Shown in pieces: positions 1 to 6,346 of a stretch of DNA of 10,903 nucleotides (its first letter is position 1; each line of letters opens with the position of its first letter). Source of the stretch: Myxococcales bacterium (GTDB lineage: Bacteria > Myxococcota_A > Polyangia > Nannocystales > Nannocystaceae); NCBI GenBank assembly GCA_020431135.1, contig JAGQIT010000225.1, positions 1 through 10,903 of the forward strand, given 5' to 3'. Below the pieces are notes generated by a model that was not told the origin of the DNA, made no database searches, and saw only the letters and a list, made by a program, of their open reading frames with translations. The position numbers and the translations under genes were made by a program.

Positions 1-800
1 AGGCCGAGGACGTAGAGCGCGAGGCGGGTCAGGGGGGCGCGGGCGAGGTCGACGTCGACGCGGGCGTCGGCGCGGGCGGCCGCGCGTTGGAGGCGGAGGC
101 GCTCGCCGGCGGTCATCCGCGGGGCGATCTTCGCGAGGAAGGTCGCGCGATCGATCCCGTGCTTGGCCGCGAGCCCCTCGGCGATCGAGTAGGGGAGCTC
201 GTACACCGCCTCGCGGCTGTAGTGCGCGCGGCGGAAGGCGTCGAGGAGCGGCGTCGCGTAGCGGGCCGCGTGCCAGCCGCGGGCGAGGAAGCGCGGGAGC
301 TCGCCGGGGAGGCGGAGATGGGCGTGGCGCGCGAGGAGCCGGAGCTTGCCGCGGTACTTCACCGCGTCGAAGACGAGGTCGCGGCGCTGGCCGAGGTACT
401 CGGCGATCAGCGCCCGCGTCCGCCGGTTGTTGACGCGCCCGCGGGCGCAGGCGACGAGGACCCGGTAGGCGCGCTGCGGCGGCAGCTCGGCGAGCGCCGC
501 GGCGATCAGCGCCCCCTCCTCGGCGCGCTCCGCCGGCGCGAGCCCGCGGCTGCTCGTCAGCAGCCCCTCGATGATCCGCCCGCGGTTGTAGTCGTTGATC
601 CCGGCGGCGAGCGTGCGCGCGTAGAGGCGGCGGTAGTTGCCGCGGATGTAGTCGTGGAGGAAGGCGATCGCCACCGTCTGCTGGTGGCCGTCGCTGTAGA
701 ACTCGCGCTGGCCGGTGCAGGCGAAGCACGCGTTGATGAAGACCAGGAGGTCCTCGTGGGCGACGCGTGCCGCCTCGGCGGCGTAGCGAGCGGCGGTCAT
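1..800 (-). CDS. Unidentified helical protein, N-terminal part (truncated by window edge)
   Basis: An open minus-strand frame begins with ATG at 800-798 and runs without a stop to the left edge, giving 266 residues of an incomplete protein. The start is the first possible one, because an in-frame TAG lies at 854-852 with no ATG, GTG or TTG between. No clear Shine-Dalgarno sequence precedes it. There is no signal peptide or membrane segment, so the protein is probably cytosolic. The composition is Arg/Ala/Leu-rich and looks almost wholly alpha-helical. The N-terminal part holds a CxxC pair (Cys25, Cys28, in FINACFACTGQREFY) and aromatic-rich helices around residues 45-80 (HDYIRGNYRRLY, INDYNRGRIIEGLL). 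I do not recognise the family. The helical-repeat look is reminiscent of HEAT/TROVE-like RNA-binding scaffolds, but that is only an impression. The next gene on the same strand ends 141 bp upstream. Confidence 0.8.
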   Translation of the reverse strand, partial: MTAARYAAEAARVAHEDLLVFINACFACTGQREFYSDGHQQTVAIAFLHDYIRGNYRRLYARTLAAGINDYNRGRIIEGLLTSSRGLAPAERAEEGALIAAALAELPPQRAYRVLVACARGRVNNRRTRALIAEYLGQRRDLVFDAVKYRGKLRLLARHAHLRLPGELPRFLARGWHAARYATPLLDAFRRAHYSREAVYELPYSIAEGLAAKHGIDRATFLAKIAPRMTAGERLRLQRAAARADARVDVDLARAPLTRLALYVLG

Positions 801-893
801 CGGCGGCGCGGAGGGGAACGAGGCCGCCCGGGGAGGGGTGGGCCCGACGAGCTAGGCAGCTTCAGAGACTGATTCGGAAGTCGAGCCTGAGTC

Positions 894-927
894 CCGCGGG
901 CGGCGACCGACGATAGCACGCCCGCGG
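894..927 (-). terminator. Candidate hairpin terminator after the 942-1751 lipoprotein gene
   Basis: A perfect 9-bp GC-rich inverted repeat (CCGCGGGCG at 894-902, CGCCCGCGG at 919-927, 16-nt loop) lies 14 bp past the stop codon of the upstream minus-strand gene. It is followed by no T-run, so it is a weak candidate for intrinsic termination and could simply be a GC-rich coincidence. Confidence 0.3.
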
Positions 928-941
928 CCCCGCAGACGCGC

Positions 942-1751
942 TCACAGCGGCGCGATGTCGACCTCGAGGCAGAAGCGCGGCGTGTCGTCGGGCATCGGGT
1001 AGATCTCCGTGAGTCGCTCCGCCATGGTGTCGCAGCCCATGCCCCCGGCGGTCATCCGGACGACGGAGGTGCCGGCGACGGGGGACTGGAGGTCGACCGC
1101 GGGCGCGAGCTGTGTCTCGGGTCCGGTCGTCTCGTAGCCGACGCAGAACCTCTTCTCGTTGACGACGACGGGTTGGTTGAAGTCGAAGGACTTGTAGCCG
1201 TCGCCGGGTGCGGCCTGGCCGACGTCTTGCTCGGCCAGCAGGTCGCCGAACCACTGGGTCATGTCGTCGTAGAGGAAGACCTCGAGCTGGACGTTCGCCT
1301 GGCCGAGGACCGCGCGCGGGTGGACGCCGATCCGCGAGACCTCGAAGGGGGGCTCGATCGGCGCCTCGAAGCACTCCGCCGCCCGGTGCCTCGCCGGCGC
1401 CGGCGACTTGTCCATATAGGCGCAGTGGAGGCCGACGACGCAGTTCGCCGGGTCGCCGAAGTTCTTGAGGGTCAGCGGCTCGGCGTCGACGGCCGTCGTC
1501 GAGGCGTCGGTCGTCGAGGCGTCGGTGGTCGCGTCGCCGCCCGTGCTCGTGCCGCTGTCGGTGCCGCTGCCGGCGTCGCCCCCGGTCGCGCTCGTCTCGG
1601 CGGCCTCCGTCGAGCTGCTCTCACTTGCGGTCGCGGCGAGCGTGGTGCCCACGCCGTCGGTTGGATCGTCGAAGTCGGGGCTGACGATGACGCACGCGCA
1701 GGTGAGCGACGCTCCGAACACCGCGACGACAACCCCACAAAACCCGCGCAT
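942..1751 (-). CDS. Putative lipoprotein with Thr/Ser-rich linker, unknown function
   Basis: A 269-residue protein with a short hydrophobic signal peptide (MRGFCGVVVAVFGASLTCAC). Cys20 is the likely lipidated residue, although the lipobox is not ideal. Residues 36-88 form a low-complexity Ser/Thr/Ala/Gly linker that includes two perfect DASTT repeats. The globular part begins at EPLTL (91-95) and has scattered Cys residues (104, 110 and later ones, for example in RFCVGYET and the final FCLEVDIAPL), which may form disulphides. Alternating hydrophobic residues suggest a beta-sandwich. The protein should be anchored to the outer face of the inner membrane or to the outer membrane. I recognise no enzymatic motif. 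The EPLTL boundary is shared, at DNA level too, with the small lipoprotein at 8666-9253. The gene is divergent from the L-domain lipoprotein at 1922. No strong ribosome binding site is visible, but the ATG at 1751 directly starts a plausible signal peptide. Confidence 0.8.
   Translation of the reverse strand: MRGFCGVVVAVFGASLTCACVIVSPDFDDPTDGVGTTLAATASESSSTEAAETSATGGDAGSGTDSGTSTGGDATTDASTTDASTTAVDAEPLTLKNFGDPANCVVGLHCAYMDKSPAPARHRAAECFEAPIEPPFEVSRIGVHPRAVLGQANVQLEVFLYDDMTQWFGDLLAEQDVGQAAPGDGYKSFDFNQPVVVNEKRFCVGYETTGPETQLAPAVDLQSPVAGTSVVRMTAGGMGCDTMAERLTEIYPMPDDTPRFCLEVDIAPL
1495..1524 (-). repeat. Perfect 2 x 15-bp tandem repeat inside the lipoprotein linker
   Basis: The unit GTCGTCGAGGCGTCG (plus-strand reading) occurs at 1495-1509 and again at 1510-1524 without a mismatch. 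It encodes the two DASTT units of the Thr/Ser linker. The unit length is a multiple of three, so copy-number change would lengthen or shorten the linker without a frameshift. Confidence 0.85.
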
Positions 1752-1827
1752 ATCGCAACGCTACCACCCTGGGCGCGGGCTCGGGGGCTGGAAGCGGCGT
1801 CCGCACAGAGCATGTCTCTTGGGTCAG

Positions 1828-1833
1828 TATGAT
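1828..1833 (+). promoter_or_regulatory. Candidate -10 element (TATGAT) for the L-domain lipoprotein gene
   Basis: TATGAT at 1828-1833 matches the sigma-70 -10 consensus at five of six positions and stands out in this GC-rich intergenic stretch. It lies about 90 bp upstream of the preferred GTG start at 1922. The -35 region at the right spacing (about 1805-1810) is poor. The hexamer overlaps the ATGATG from which the frame could otherwise be read, which favours a promoter over a start codon there. Confidence 0.35.
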
Positions 1834-1921
1834 GGTGCGCGGACGCGACGCGGGCGCGCGGCGACGGGCCGTCTGCGCCTGCGGGTGGACGCGCGATTGC
1901 GTCCGTGGTAGGTCGCCGCCC

Positions 1922-3037
1922 GTGCGTCACCGCCTCCTCTCTCTCACGCTCCTCACGGCCGCCGCCTGCAACGGCTCGGGCGCCGCCGACCCCTGCACTG
2001 ACGACAGCGACTGCGCCGCGGGGAGCTGCGTCGACGGCGAGTGCGTGGGCGGCAGCGCGACCACGGGGAGCGGCGGCTCGACGAGCGGCGAGGGATCGTC
2101 GACGGGCGGCGACGGGCGCGTCCTCGAGCGCGGCGACGACTGCGATCCGCTCGCGCCGCTGAGCTGCGTCCCTGGCCTCGTCTGCACGCCCTTCGGCACC
2201 TGCGAGGAGACCTGCGACGAGGAGCACTGCGCGGGCAACGACAGCTTCTGCTATTCGACGAGCCCGTCGCGGGTGTGCAACGGCGCCGAGCGCCCGCACT
2301 GCGTCAGCGCCAGCGGGGCGATGAAGGTGTGCAGCGACGTCGACGTCGAGCCGCCCTGGCGCTTCTGCGGCGACGGCAGCAACGTCGCCCACTACTACCA
2401 CTTCTCGGGGATCCCCGACGGCGACTGCGTCTCCGGCGGCCTCTACTTCGCGACCTCGCACATGTGCCTCAGCGCGGTCCAGGACACGTCGATCACCCTG
2501 CTCGGCGGCAACGTCGAGGTCTACACCGACGACCCGACCGGCTTCACCGACGACAACCAATGCGACTACTTCGCCGAGGTCGAGCTGACCAACCTCCAGG
2601 CGATCGGCGGCTTCGTCCGCGTCGGCCACCTCTCCGGGATGACGGCGGAGAGCGACCTCGAGGTGAAGTTCCGCGAGCTCAAGATGCCGTCGCTCCAGGT
2701 CGTCTACGGCGGCCTCCACTACTACGAGGCGGAGCACGCGGAGGTCGTCAACTACCCCGGCCTCGAGTACGTCGGCGGCTTCCTCGTGCTCGACGACCTC
2801 CCGAACCTGACGACCGCCTACCTCCCGGGCCTGCGTGAGGTCCGCGGGAGCCTGCGGATTCACGACGTCCCGGCGCTGAAGACCGTCGACCTCGGGGCGA
2901 TCGAGGTGATCGACGGCTACGTGTCGATCCGCAACGCGCCGTGCGTCGATGCGGCGACGATCGCCGCGATCGAGGCGGCGGCGCTCGGTCCGGTGTCGAT
3001 CGACGCGGCGACGGTGGCGACCGGCGAGGGCTGCTAG
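1922..3037 (+). CDS. Lipoprotein with Cys-rich modules and receptor-L-domain-like repeats
   Basis: I choose the GTG at 1922 because it gives a proper lipoprotein signal (fMRHRLLSLTLLTAAAC, lipidated Cys16) and has a GGTAGGT ribosome-site-like stretch at 1907-1913. The frame is open back to ATG at 1829, but that start would bury the signal peptide behind 31 Arg-rich residues. From the GTG it has 371 residues. Residues 25-41 form the CxxDSDCxxGxCxxGxC module common in myxobacterial surface proteins. A Gly/Ser/Thr linker follows, then a second Cys-rich part (about 72-115). The last 170 or so residues carry repeating PxLxxVxGxLxIxxxPxL units (for example GLEYVGGFLVLDDLPNL, GLREVRGSLRIHDVPAL), the pattern of the receptor L domain, a right-handed beta-helix of the EGFR/insulin-receptor type. 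It has no catalytic motif, so a surface binding or adhesion role is an inference. It is divergent from 942-1751 and convergent with 3088-3789. Confidence 0.85.
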   Translation: MRHRLLSLTLLTAAACNGSGAADPCTDDSDCAAGSCVDGECVGGSATTGSGGSTSGEGSSTGGDGRVLERGDDCDPLAPLSCVPGLVCTPFGTCEETCDEEHCAGNDSFCYSTSPSRVCNGAERPHCVSASGAMKVCSDVDVEPPWRFCGDGSNVAHYYHFSGIPDGDCVSGGLYFATSHMCLSAVQDTSITLLGGNVEVYTDDPTGFTDDNQCDYFAEVELTNLQAIGGFVRVGHLSGMTAESDLEVKFRELKMPSLQVVYGGLHYYEAEHAEVVNYPGLEYVGGFLVLDDLPNLTTAYLPGLREVRGSLRIHDVPALKTVDLGAIEVIDGYVSIRNAPCVDAATIAAIEAAALGPVSIDAATVATGEGC

Positions 3038-3047
3038 CTGGCGCAGC

Positions 3048-3076
3048 GCCTCGAGTCGTACCGCGCCGCGCGAGGC
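3048..3076. terminator. Possible shared hairpin between convergent genes
   Basis: GCCTCG at 3048-3053 and CGAGGC at 3071-3076 can pair as a 6-bp stem in the 50-bp gap between the convergent stops at 3037 and 3088. There is no T-tract on either strand. It is the only hairpin I can see in the gap, and the support is weak. Confidence 0.2.
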
Positions 3077-3087
3077 CTGAGAGAGGA

Positions 3088-3789
3088 TCAGCGGCGCGGA
3101 TCGGCGGCGGCTCTGCGGTAGAGGGACGCCTCGACCTCCGCGCGGCGCTCCTCGAGGGCCTCGATCTGCGCGTCGTTGTCCGCACCTGCGCCGCGCGCCG
3201 CCGCCAGCCGGCGGTAGCGCAGCGCGACCACGAAGAGGAGCCGATCGTCCTCGAGGCAGGCGACGACGTCGAGGAGCGCCGGCGCCGAGGCCTCGGGCGG
3301 CGGGTCGATGATCGTCGCCCCGCAGGCGCGCGCGTGCAGGGTGCTCGCGGCGTCGCGATCGCTGAGGATGGAGAGGTAGAGCGCGCGGATTCGCGTCCGC
3401 GCATGCACGGCCTCAGCGCGCGTCGGGTGGATCCTGCGCAGGTACTCGAGGACCCGGATCGCGTGGCCGAAGCGGCCCGCCTCTTCGTAGGCCGCGGCCG
3501 CATCGACGAGGAGCTGCGCGGCGCGCTCGTCCCCCTCGGAGAGATCGTTGACCGCGCCGATGAGCTCGGCGGCGCGGGCCTCGAGGGCGGCGAGCTCAGC
3601 GGCCGCGCGGGTGTCTGGCTTCGCCGCCCATGGGGTGATCGCGGGGGCCTGCGGCGGCGTCGTCGGTCGCGGAGGCGGCCGCTCCGGGGCCTCCGTGTGC
3701 GCGCACCCGCCGAGGAGGACGAGCGCCGCTGCGACCGCTGTCGCCGGAGGGGCGGCGCGGCGGCGCGGCGGCGATCCGGTGGGCGGCAT
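3088..3789 (-). CDS. TPR-like lipoprotein
   Basis: A 233-residue protein starting at ATG 3789. It has an Arg-rich n-region, a hydrophobic stretch (AVAAALVLLGGC) with a textbook lipobox LGGC (lipidated Cys29), then a Pro-rich tether (residues 35-52). The mature part is helical. Residues 92-125 (LLVDAAAAYEEAGRFGHAIRVLEYLRRIHP) fit the tetratricopeptide pattern, and residues 205-227 are Glu/Arg-rich and likely coiled coil. Three Cys residues (156, 178 and the lipidated one) are present. A periplasmic scaffolding role is the usual inference for such a protein. The gene lies 53 bp downstream of the copper-monooxygenase-like lipoprotein on the same strand, so co-transcription is plausible. The same frame stays open upstream through the antisense of that gene, but the lipoprotein signal fixes the start. 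A GGGAGG at 3811-3806 is too far (16 nt) to be a normal ribosome site and can pair with CCTCC at 3799-3795. Confidence 0.8.
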   Translation of the reverse strand: MPPTGSPPRRRAAPPATAVAAALVLLGGCAHTEAPERPPPRPTTPPQAPAITPWAAKPDTRAAAELAALEARAAELIGAVNDLSEGDERAAQLLVDAAAAYEEAGRFGHAIRVLEYLRRIHPTRAEAVHARTRIRALYLSILSDRDAASTLHARACGATIIDPPPEASAPALLDVVACLEDDRLLFVVALRYRRLAAARGAGADNDAQIEALEERRAEVEASLYRRAAADPRR

Positions 3790-3842
3790 CGGCCGGAGGA
3801 TCGCACCTCCCGCGGCCCGCGACCAGGCGCCGCCACAGGCCG

Positions 3843-5327
3843 CTAGAGCAGGTCGGTGAGCTTGATCGCGATCCCGAAGACGCCGAGGCACATCTCGTCG
3901 AGGGTCTCCTCGCCGAGGTGGACGTCGACCGGCGCGTCGAGGCCCTGCTCGGCGAGCGCCTGGACGACGAAGGGGTTCGACATCGAGTTGTTGTAGTCGC
4001 AGCGCATGTGGAGCTCGTCGCCCGAGCGCAGCTGCGGCACCTCGTCGAGGGGCGCGTCGTAGGCGTAGGCGCGCTGCCAGCCGAAGTCCCAGTTCGGGGT
4101 CTGGACCAGGCACTCCTCGTCGGGCTCGTCGCCCACGGGGTTGTTGTGGACCAGCTTCACGAGCATGTCGGTGCCGACGTAGTGCATGTGGGTGCCGGCG
4201 GCCCAGATCCGGAGGTCCGGGAGGTTGTCGAGGCGGACCTTCATCGACTCGCTGTGGTCGTCGGCGCCGGCGGGGATGCGGAACTGGACGCCGCCGTCGT
4301 CGCCTGGCCCGGGCTGGAGCCCGTAGCCGCCGCTGCGCGGGCCGCTCTCGTTGCCGACGAGGCCGAGGAGGGCGACGTAGCTCGGCAGGCTCGGGTGGTA
4401 GCGCAGGTCGATCGACGTCGAGTCGTCGACCTCCGGCCCGGCGCCGGTCGGGTGGTAGTGGACGTTCATCACCAGGCGCGCGCCGGCGGGGATCCGGTAG
4501 GCGGTGTCGGGCGGGGTGACCATCGCCGCCATCCCCGGGGCCCAGGCGCCGATCAAGGTGATGTTGCCGTTGATCCCGGCGCCGCCGAAGCACTCGTACT
4601 GGCCGTTCTCGTCGGCGACGTCGGCCGACTTCGCCTCCTCGTCGACGTAGATCAGGACGTGGTGGACGATCTTCGAGTTGCCGGCGTTGATCTGCAGGCC
4701 GTTCACCCAGGTGTCGAGGTCGTAGCCGGGGTCGATCGAGTAGCAGATGAACGAGTCGCTCTTGCCGTCGATGGTCACGCCGCTCGGGATCGTCAGGCGC
4801 TCGTCGGCGTCGACGAGGTCGAGGCTCGGCGGCTCGGGGAGCGGCGCGGCGGCGTTCGGATCGCCCTCGGGGGCGCCGGCGTCGGCCCAGGCGCGGAGCA
4901 GCGCCTTGTCGTCGTCGCTCAGCCGGAGGTCGTCCTTCCAGCCGTAGCGCGGCTGGCACTCATCGGTCTCGGCGGCGAGGAAGGGCGGCATGCTCCCGTC
5001 CTCGACGCTGTCGGCGAGGAGCGTCGCCCAGTCCTTGGCGGCGGCGTAGCTCGTCAGCGAGAACGGCGAGATGCCGTCCGGGTGGTGGCAGCTCGTGCAC
5101 TTCTCGGCCACGAGCGGCGCGACGTCTTGGTGCCAGGTCGGGCCCGCGGCGACGCCGGTGTCGGAGTCCGTGTTGGCGTCGGTGTCGCTGTCGCCGTCGG
5201 TCGTGCTCGACGTGGTGGCGGCCGTCGCAGACGCCTGCGTCTCGCCTTCGCCGCCCGAGCACGCGAGCCCGAGCGAGGTCAGGAGGAGGACGGCGATTCT
5301 CGGCGAGAACGGGGCGACACGCGGCAT
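3843..5327 (-). CDS. Lipoprotein with cytochrome-c-like domain fused to PHM-type copper monooxygenase domain
   Basis: A 494-residue protein with a lipoprotein signal (LLLTSLGLAC, Cys23) and an Asp/Thr/Ser linker (24-60). Residues 64-155 form a small cytochrome-c-like domain with CTSCH (Cys77, Cys80, His81) and Met113 in GSMPPF, the usual place of the distal heme ligand. The rest matches the type II ascorbate-dependent copper monooxygenase fold (PHM/DBH family). HH at 222-223 (KIVHHVLIYV) and His290 (MNVHYHP) correspond to PHM His107/108/172 (CuH). His380 and His382 (THMHYVG) and Met479 (LDEMC) correspond to His242/244 and Met314 (CuM). All six copper ligands therefore appear present. By family the reaction would be O2-dependent hydroxylation of an unknown substrate, in the periplasm or at the surface. 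The fused heme could deliver electrons (inference). The TPR-like lipoprotein follows 53 bp downstream, and a hairpin separates this gene from the cyclophilin gene upstream. Confidence 0.9.
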   Translation of the reverse strand: MPRVAPFSPRIAVLLLTSLGLACSGGEGETQASATAATTSSTTDGDSDTDANTDSDTGVAAGPTWHQDVAPLVAEKCTSCHHPDGISPFSLTSYAAAKDWATLLADSVEDGSMPPFLAAETDECQPRYGWKDDLRLSDDDKALLRAWADAGAPEGDPNAAAPLPEPPSLDLVDADERLTIPSGVTIDGKSDSFICYSIDPGYDLDTWVNGLQINAGNSKIVHHVLIYVDEEAKSADVADENGQYECFGGAGINGNITLIGAWAPGMAAMVTPPDTAYRIPAGARLVMNVHYHPTGAGPEVDDSTSIDLRYHPSLPSYVALLGLVGNESGPRSGGYGLQPGPGDDGGVQFRIPAGADDHSESMKVRLDNLPDLRIWAAGTHMHYVGTDMLVKLVHNNPVGDEPDEECLVQTPNWDFGWQRAYAYDAPLDEVPQLRSGDELHMRCDYNNSMSNPFVVQALAEQGLDAPVDVHLGEETLDEMCLGVFGIAIKLTDLL

Positions 5328-5385
5328 GCGCTCACGCTATGGGATCGACCCTGGGGGCGCAAGCTGACTCTTCGAACCAACGCGA

Positions 5386-5413
5386 AGCGCCCTGGGGCGG
5401 ACCCCAGGGCGCT
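5386..5413 (-). terminator. Strong hairpin downstream of the cyclophilin gene
   Basis: A perfect 12-bp stem (AGCGCCCTGGGG at 5386-5397, CCCCAGGGCGCT at 5402-5413) with a 4-nt loop lies 34 bp past the cyclophilin stop and 58 bp before the start of the copper-protein gene. It has the length and loop of an intrinsic terminator but lacks a run of T, as is common in GC-rich genomes. It most likely ends cyclophilin transcription and insulates the next gene. Confidence 0.6.
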
Positions 5414-5447
5414 CGCGGGCGCGGGCGCTTCCGCGCGAGGGGAGCGA

Positions 5448-5966
5448 TCAGAGCTGGCCGCAGTCGGCGATCTCGACCGGCTTCGCGGTCCGCCCGGAGC
5501 GCGAGCCGACGGCCTCCATCTGGGCGACCACGTCGTCGCCCTCGACGACCTTGCCGAAGACGACGTGCTTGCCGTCGAGCCAGGGGCAGGGGACGGTGGT
5601 GATGAAGAACTGCGAGCCGTTGGTCCCGGGGCCGGCGTTGGCCATCGACAGGAGGTTGGCGCGGTCGTGCTTGAGCTTGAAGTTCTCGTCCTCGAACTTG
5701 GCGCCGTAGATCGACTCGCCGCCGGTGCCGTTGCCGCGGGTGAAGTCGCCGCCCTGGCACATGAAGTCCGGGATGATCCGGTGGAACGCGGAGCCCTTGT
5801 AGTGGAGGGCCTTGCCGCTGCGACCGACGCCCTTCTCGCCCGTGCACAGGGCGCGGAAGTTCTCAGCGGTCCTGGGGGTGACGTCGGCGAAGAGCTCGAA
5901 GACGATGCGGCCGGCGGAGGCGCCACCGATGTTGATGTCGAAGAAGACGCGGGGGTTGGCTTGCAT
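5448..5966 (-). CDS. Peptidyl-prolyl cis-trans isomerase, cyclophilin type (CypA-like)
   Basis: A 172-residue single-domain cyclophilin with no signal peptide, so cytosolic. It catalyses cis-trans isomerisation of Xaa-Pro bonds. The active-site set of human CypA is intact: FHR at 61-63 (Arg63 = Arg55), Gln71 (= Gln63), Asn110 (= Asn102), Phe121 (= Phe113), Trp129 (= Trp121) and His134 (= His126). It ends in IADCGQL like CypA. The loop GVGRSGKALHYKG (46-58) is the insertion of plant-type 'divergent' cyclophilins, and their accompanying Glu (84) and Cys residues (41 and 169) are also here. The presence of the cyclosporin-binding Trp predicts sensitivity to that drug. A ribosome site AAGGA (5976-5972) sits 5 nt before the ATG and decides the start. 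A long structured non-coding region lies upstream and a strong hairpin downstream, suggesting a single-gene unit. Confidence 0.97.
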   Translation of the reverse strand: MQANPRVFFDINIGGASAGRIVFELFADVTPRTAENFRALCTGEKGVGRSGKALHYKGSAFHRIIPDFMCQGGDFTRGNGTGGESIYGAKFEDENFKLKHDRANLLSMANAGPGTNGSQFFITTVPCPWLDGKHVVFGKVVEGDDVVAQMEAVGSRSGRTAKPVEIADCGQL

Positions 5967-6007
5967 GGGGATCCTTGGGTGCGCGCGCGGGCACGCTGAC
6001 GGCCGCG

Positions 6008-6036
6008 GAATACCGTCGATAGGGGCGTCGGCGCAA
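6008..6036 (-). promoter_or_regulatory. Candidate sigma-70 promoter for the cyclophilin gene
   Basis: Read on the minus strand, TTGCGC (6036-6031) and GTATTC (6013-6008) are separated by 17 bp, and the putative -10 lies about 41 bp before the ATG at 5966. Both hexamers match the consensus only in part. It is the best candidate in the upstream gap, not a proven promoter. Confidence 0.3.
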
Positions 6037-6089
6037 CCCCGTTGACCACGCCCGCGCCGCCGAGACCCGCTGTGGAGCCCTCACGGACC

Positions 6090-6258
6090 GCGAGGGTCCA
6101 CCAGGCCGCCGGCGTGTCCGAGGTCCACAGCGCGCCCAGACGCCGCGAACGCCGACCCCGTCGCCTCGCTCAGCGCTGGGTCGCGAGGGTCGACGAGGTC
6201 GCGCGAGCGCGCCGAAGACTCGGACACCCGCCGGGCGTGCGACCCGGTCGACCCTCGC
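6090..6258. ncRNA. Nested inverted repeat, candidate structured RNA or cruciform
   Basis: Several complementary pairs are nested. 6090-6102 pairs with 6246-6258 (12 of 13). 6109-6113 pairs with 6230-6234 (5 of 5). 6114-6122 pairs with 6219-6227 (9 of 9, GTGTCCGAG/CTCGGACAC). 6130-6135 pairs with 6207-6212 (6 of 6). An apical hairpin is formed by 6153-6169 and 6183-6201 (16 pairs, one mismatch, one 2-nt bulge). The result would be a rod of about 170 nt with internal loops. Also, 6183-6194 is perfectly complementary to 6247-6258 (12 of 12), which competes with both the outer and the apical stem. It could be a small RNA on either strand, the leader of the cyclophilin mRNA or the 3' end of the SET mRNA. 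The strand cannot be decided from pairing alone. It resembles no Rfam family closely enough for me to name one. Confidence 0.4.
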
Positions 6259-6346
6259 CGCCGCGGCGTTCAGGTCGGGTGGGAGCTGTCAGCGCGGCGC
6301 GGCGGACCTCTGGAGTCGACCGACGTCTCTGTCCTGGGGCTCTGCG

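Larger units (their letters stand above)
5967..6346. other. 380-bp intergenic region with structured core
   Basis: No credible gene is present between the cyclophilin start and the SET-gene stop. Open frames here give Arg/Pro/Ala-rich translations without domain features. The cyclophilin promoter and ribosome site occupy the left end. The centre (6090-6258) is a nested inverted repeat described separately. The right part (6259-6346) contains a 10-bp palindrome CGCCGCGGCG (6259-6268) and is otherwise unremarkable. Confidence 0.6.

Noticed and set aside
87..872. A 261-codon plus-strand frame at the left edge
   Set aside because: The translation is Arg/Ala/Glu/Val-rich without any domain. The minus-strand frame over the same stretch has balanced composition and GC-rich third positions typical of a real gene here.
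1472..2863. A 463-codon minus-strand frame across the divergent region and the L-domain gene
   Set aside because: It overlaps two genes with signal peptides and sensible domains, and its own translation is repetitive Val/Ala/Glu/Arg without motif.
3795..3810. A GGAGG/CCTCC hairpin in front of the TPR-like lipoprotein gene as a translational switch
   Set aside because: The stem is only five pairs and the GGAGG is too far from the ATG to be a normal ribosome site, so a regulatory reading is not supported.
3918..5999. A 693-codon open frame on the plus strand across the copper-protein and cyclophilin genes
   Set aside because: It is the antisense of two strongly recognised genes. The translation is a Val/Ala/Arg/Gly-rich low-information sequence, typical of stop-free frames in GC-rich DNA.
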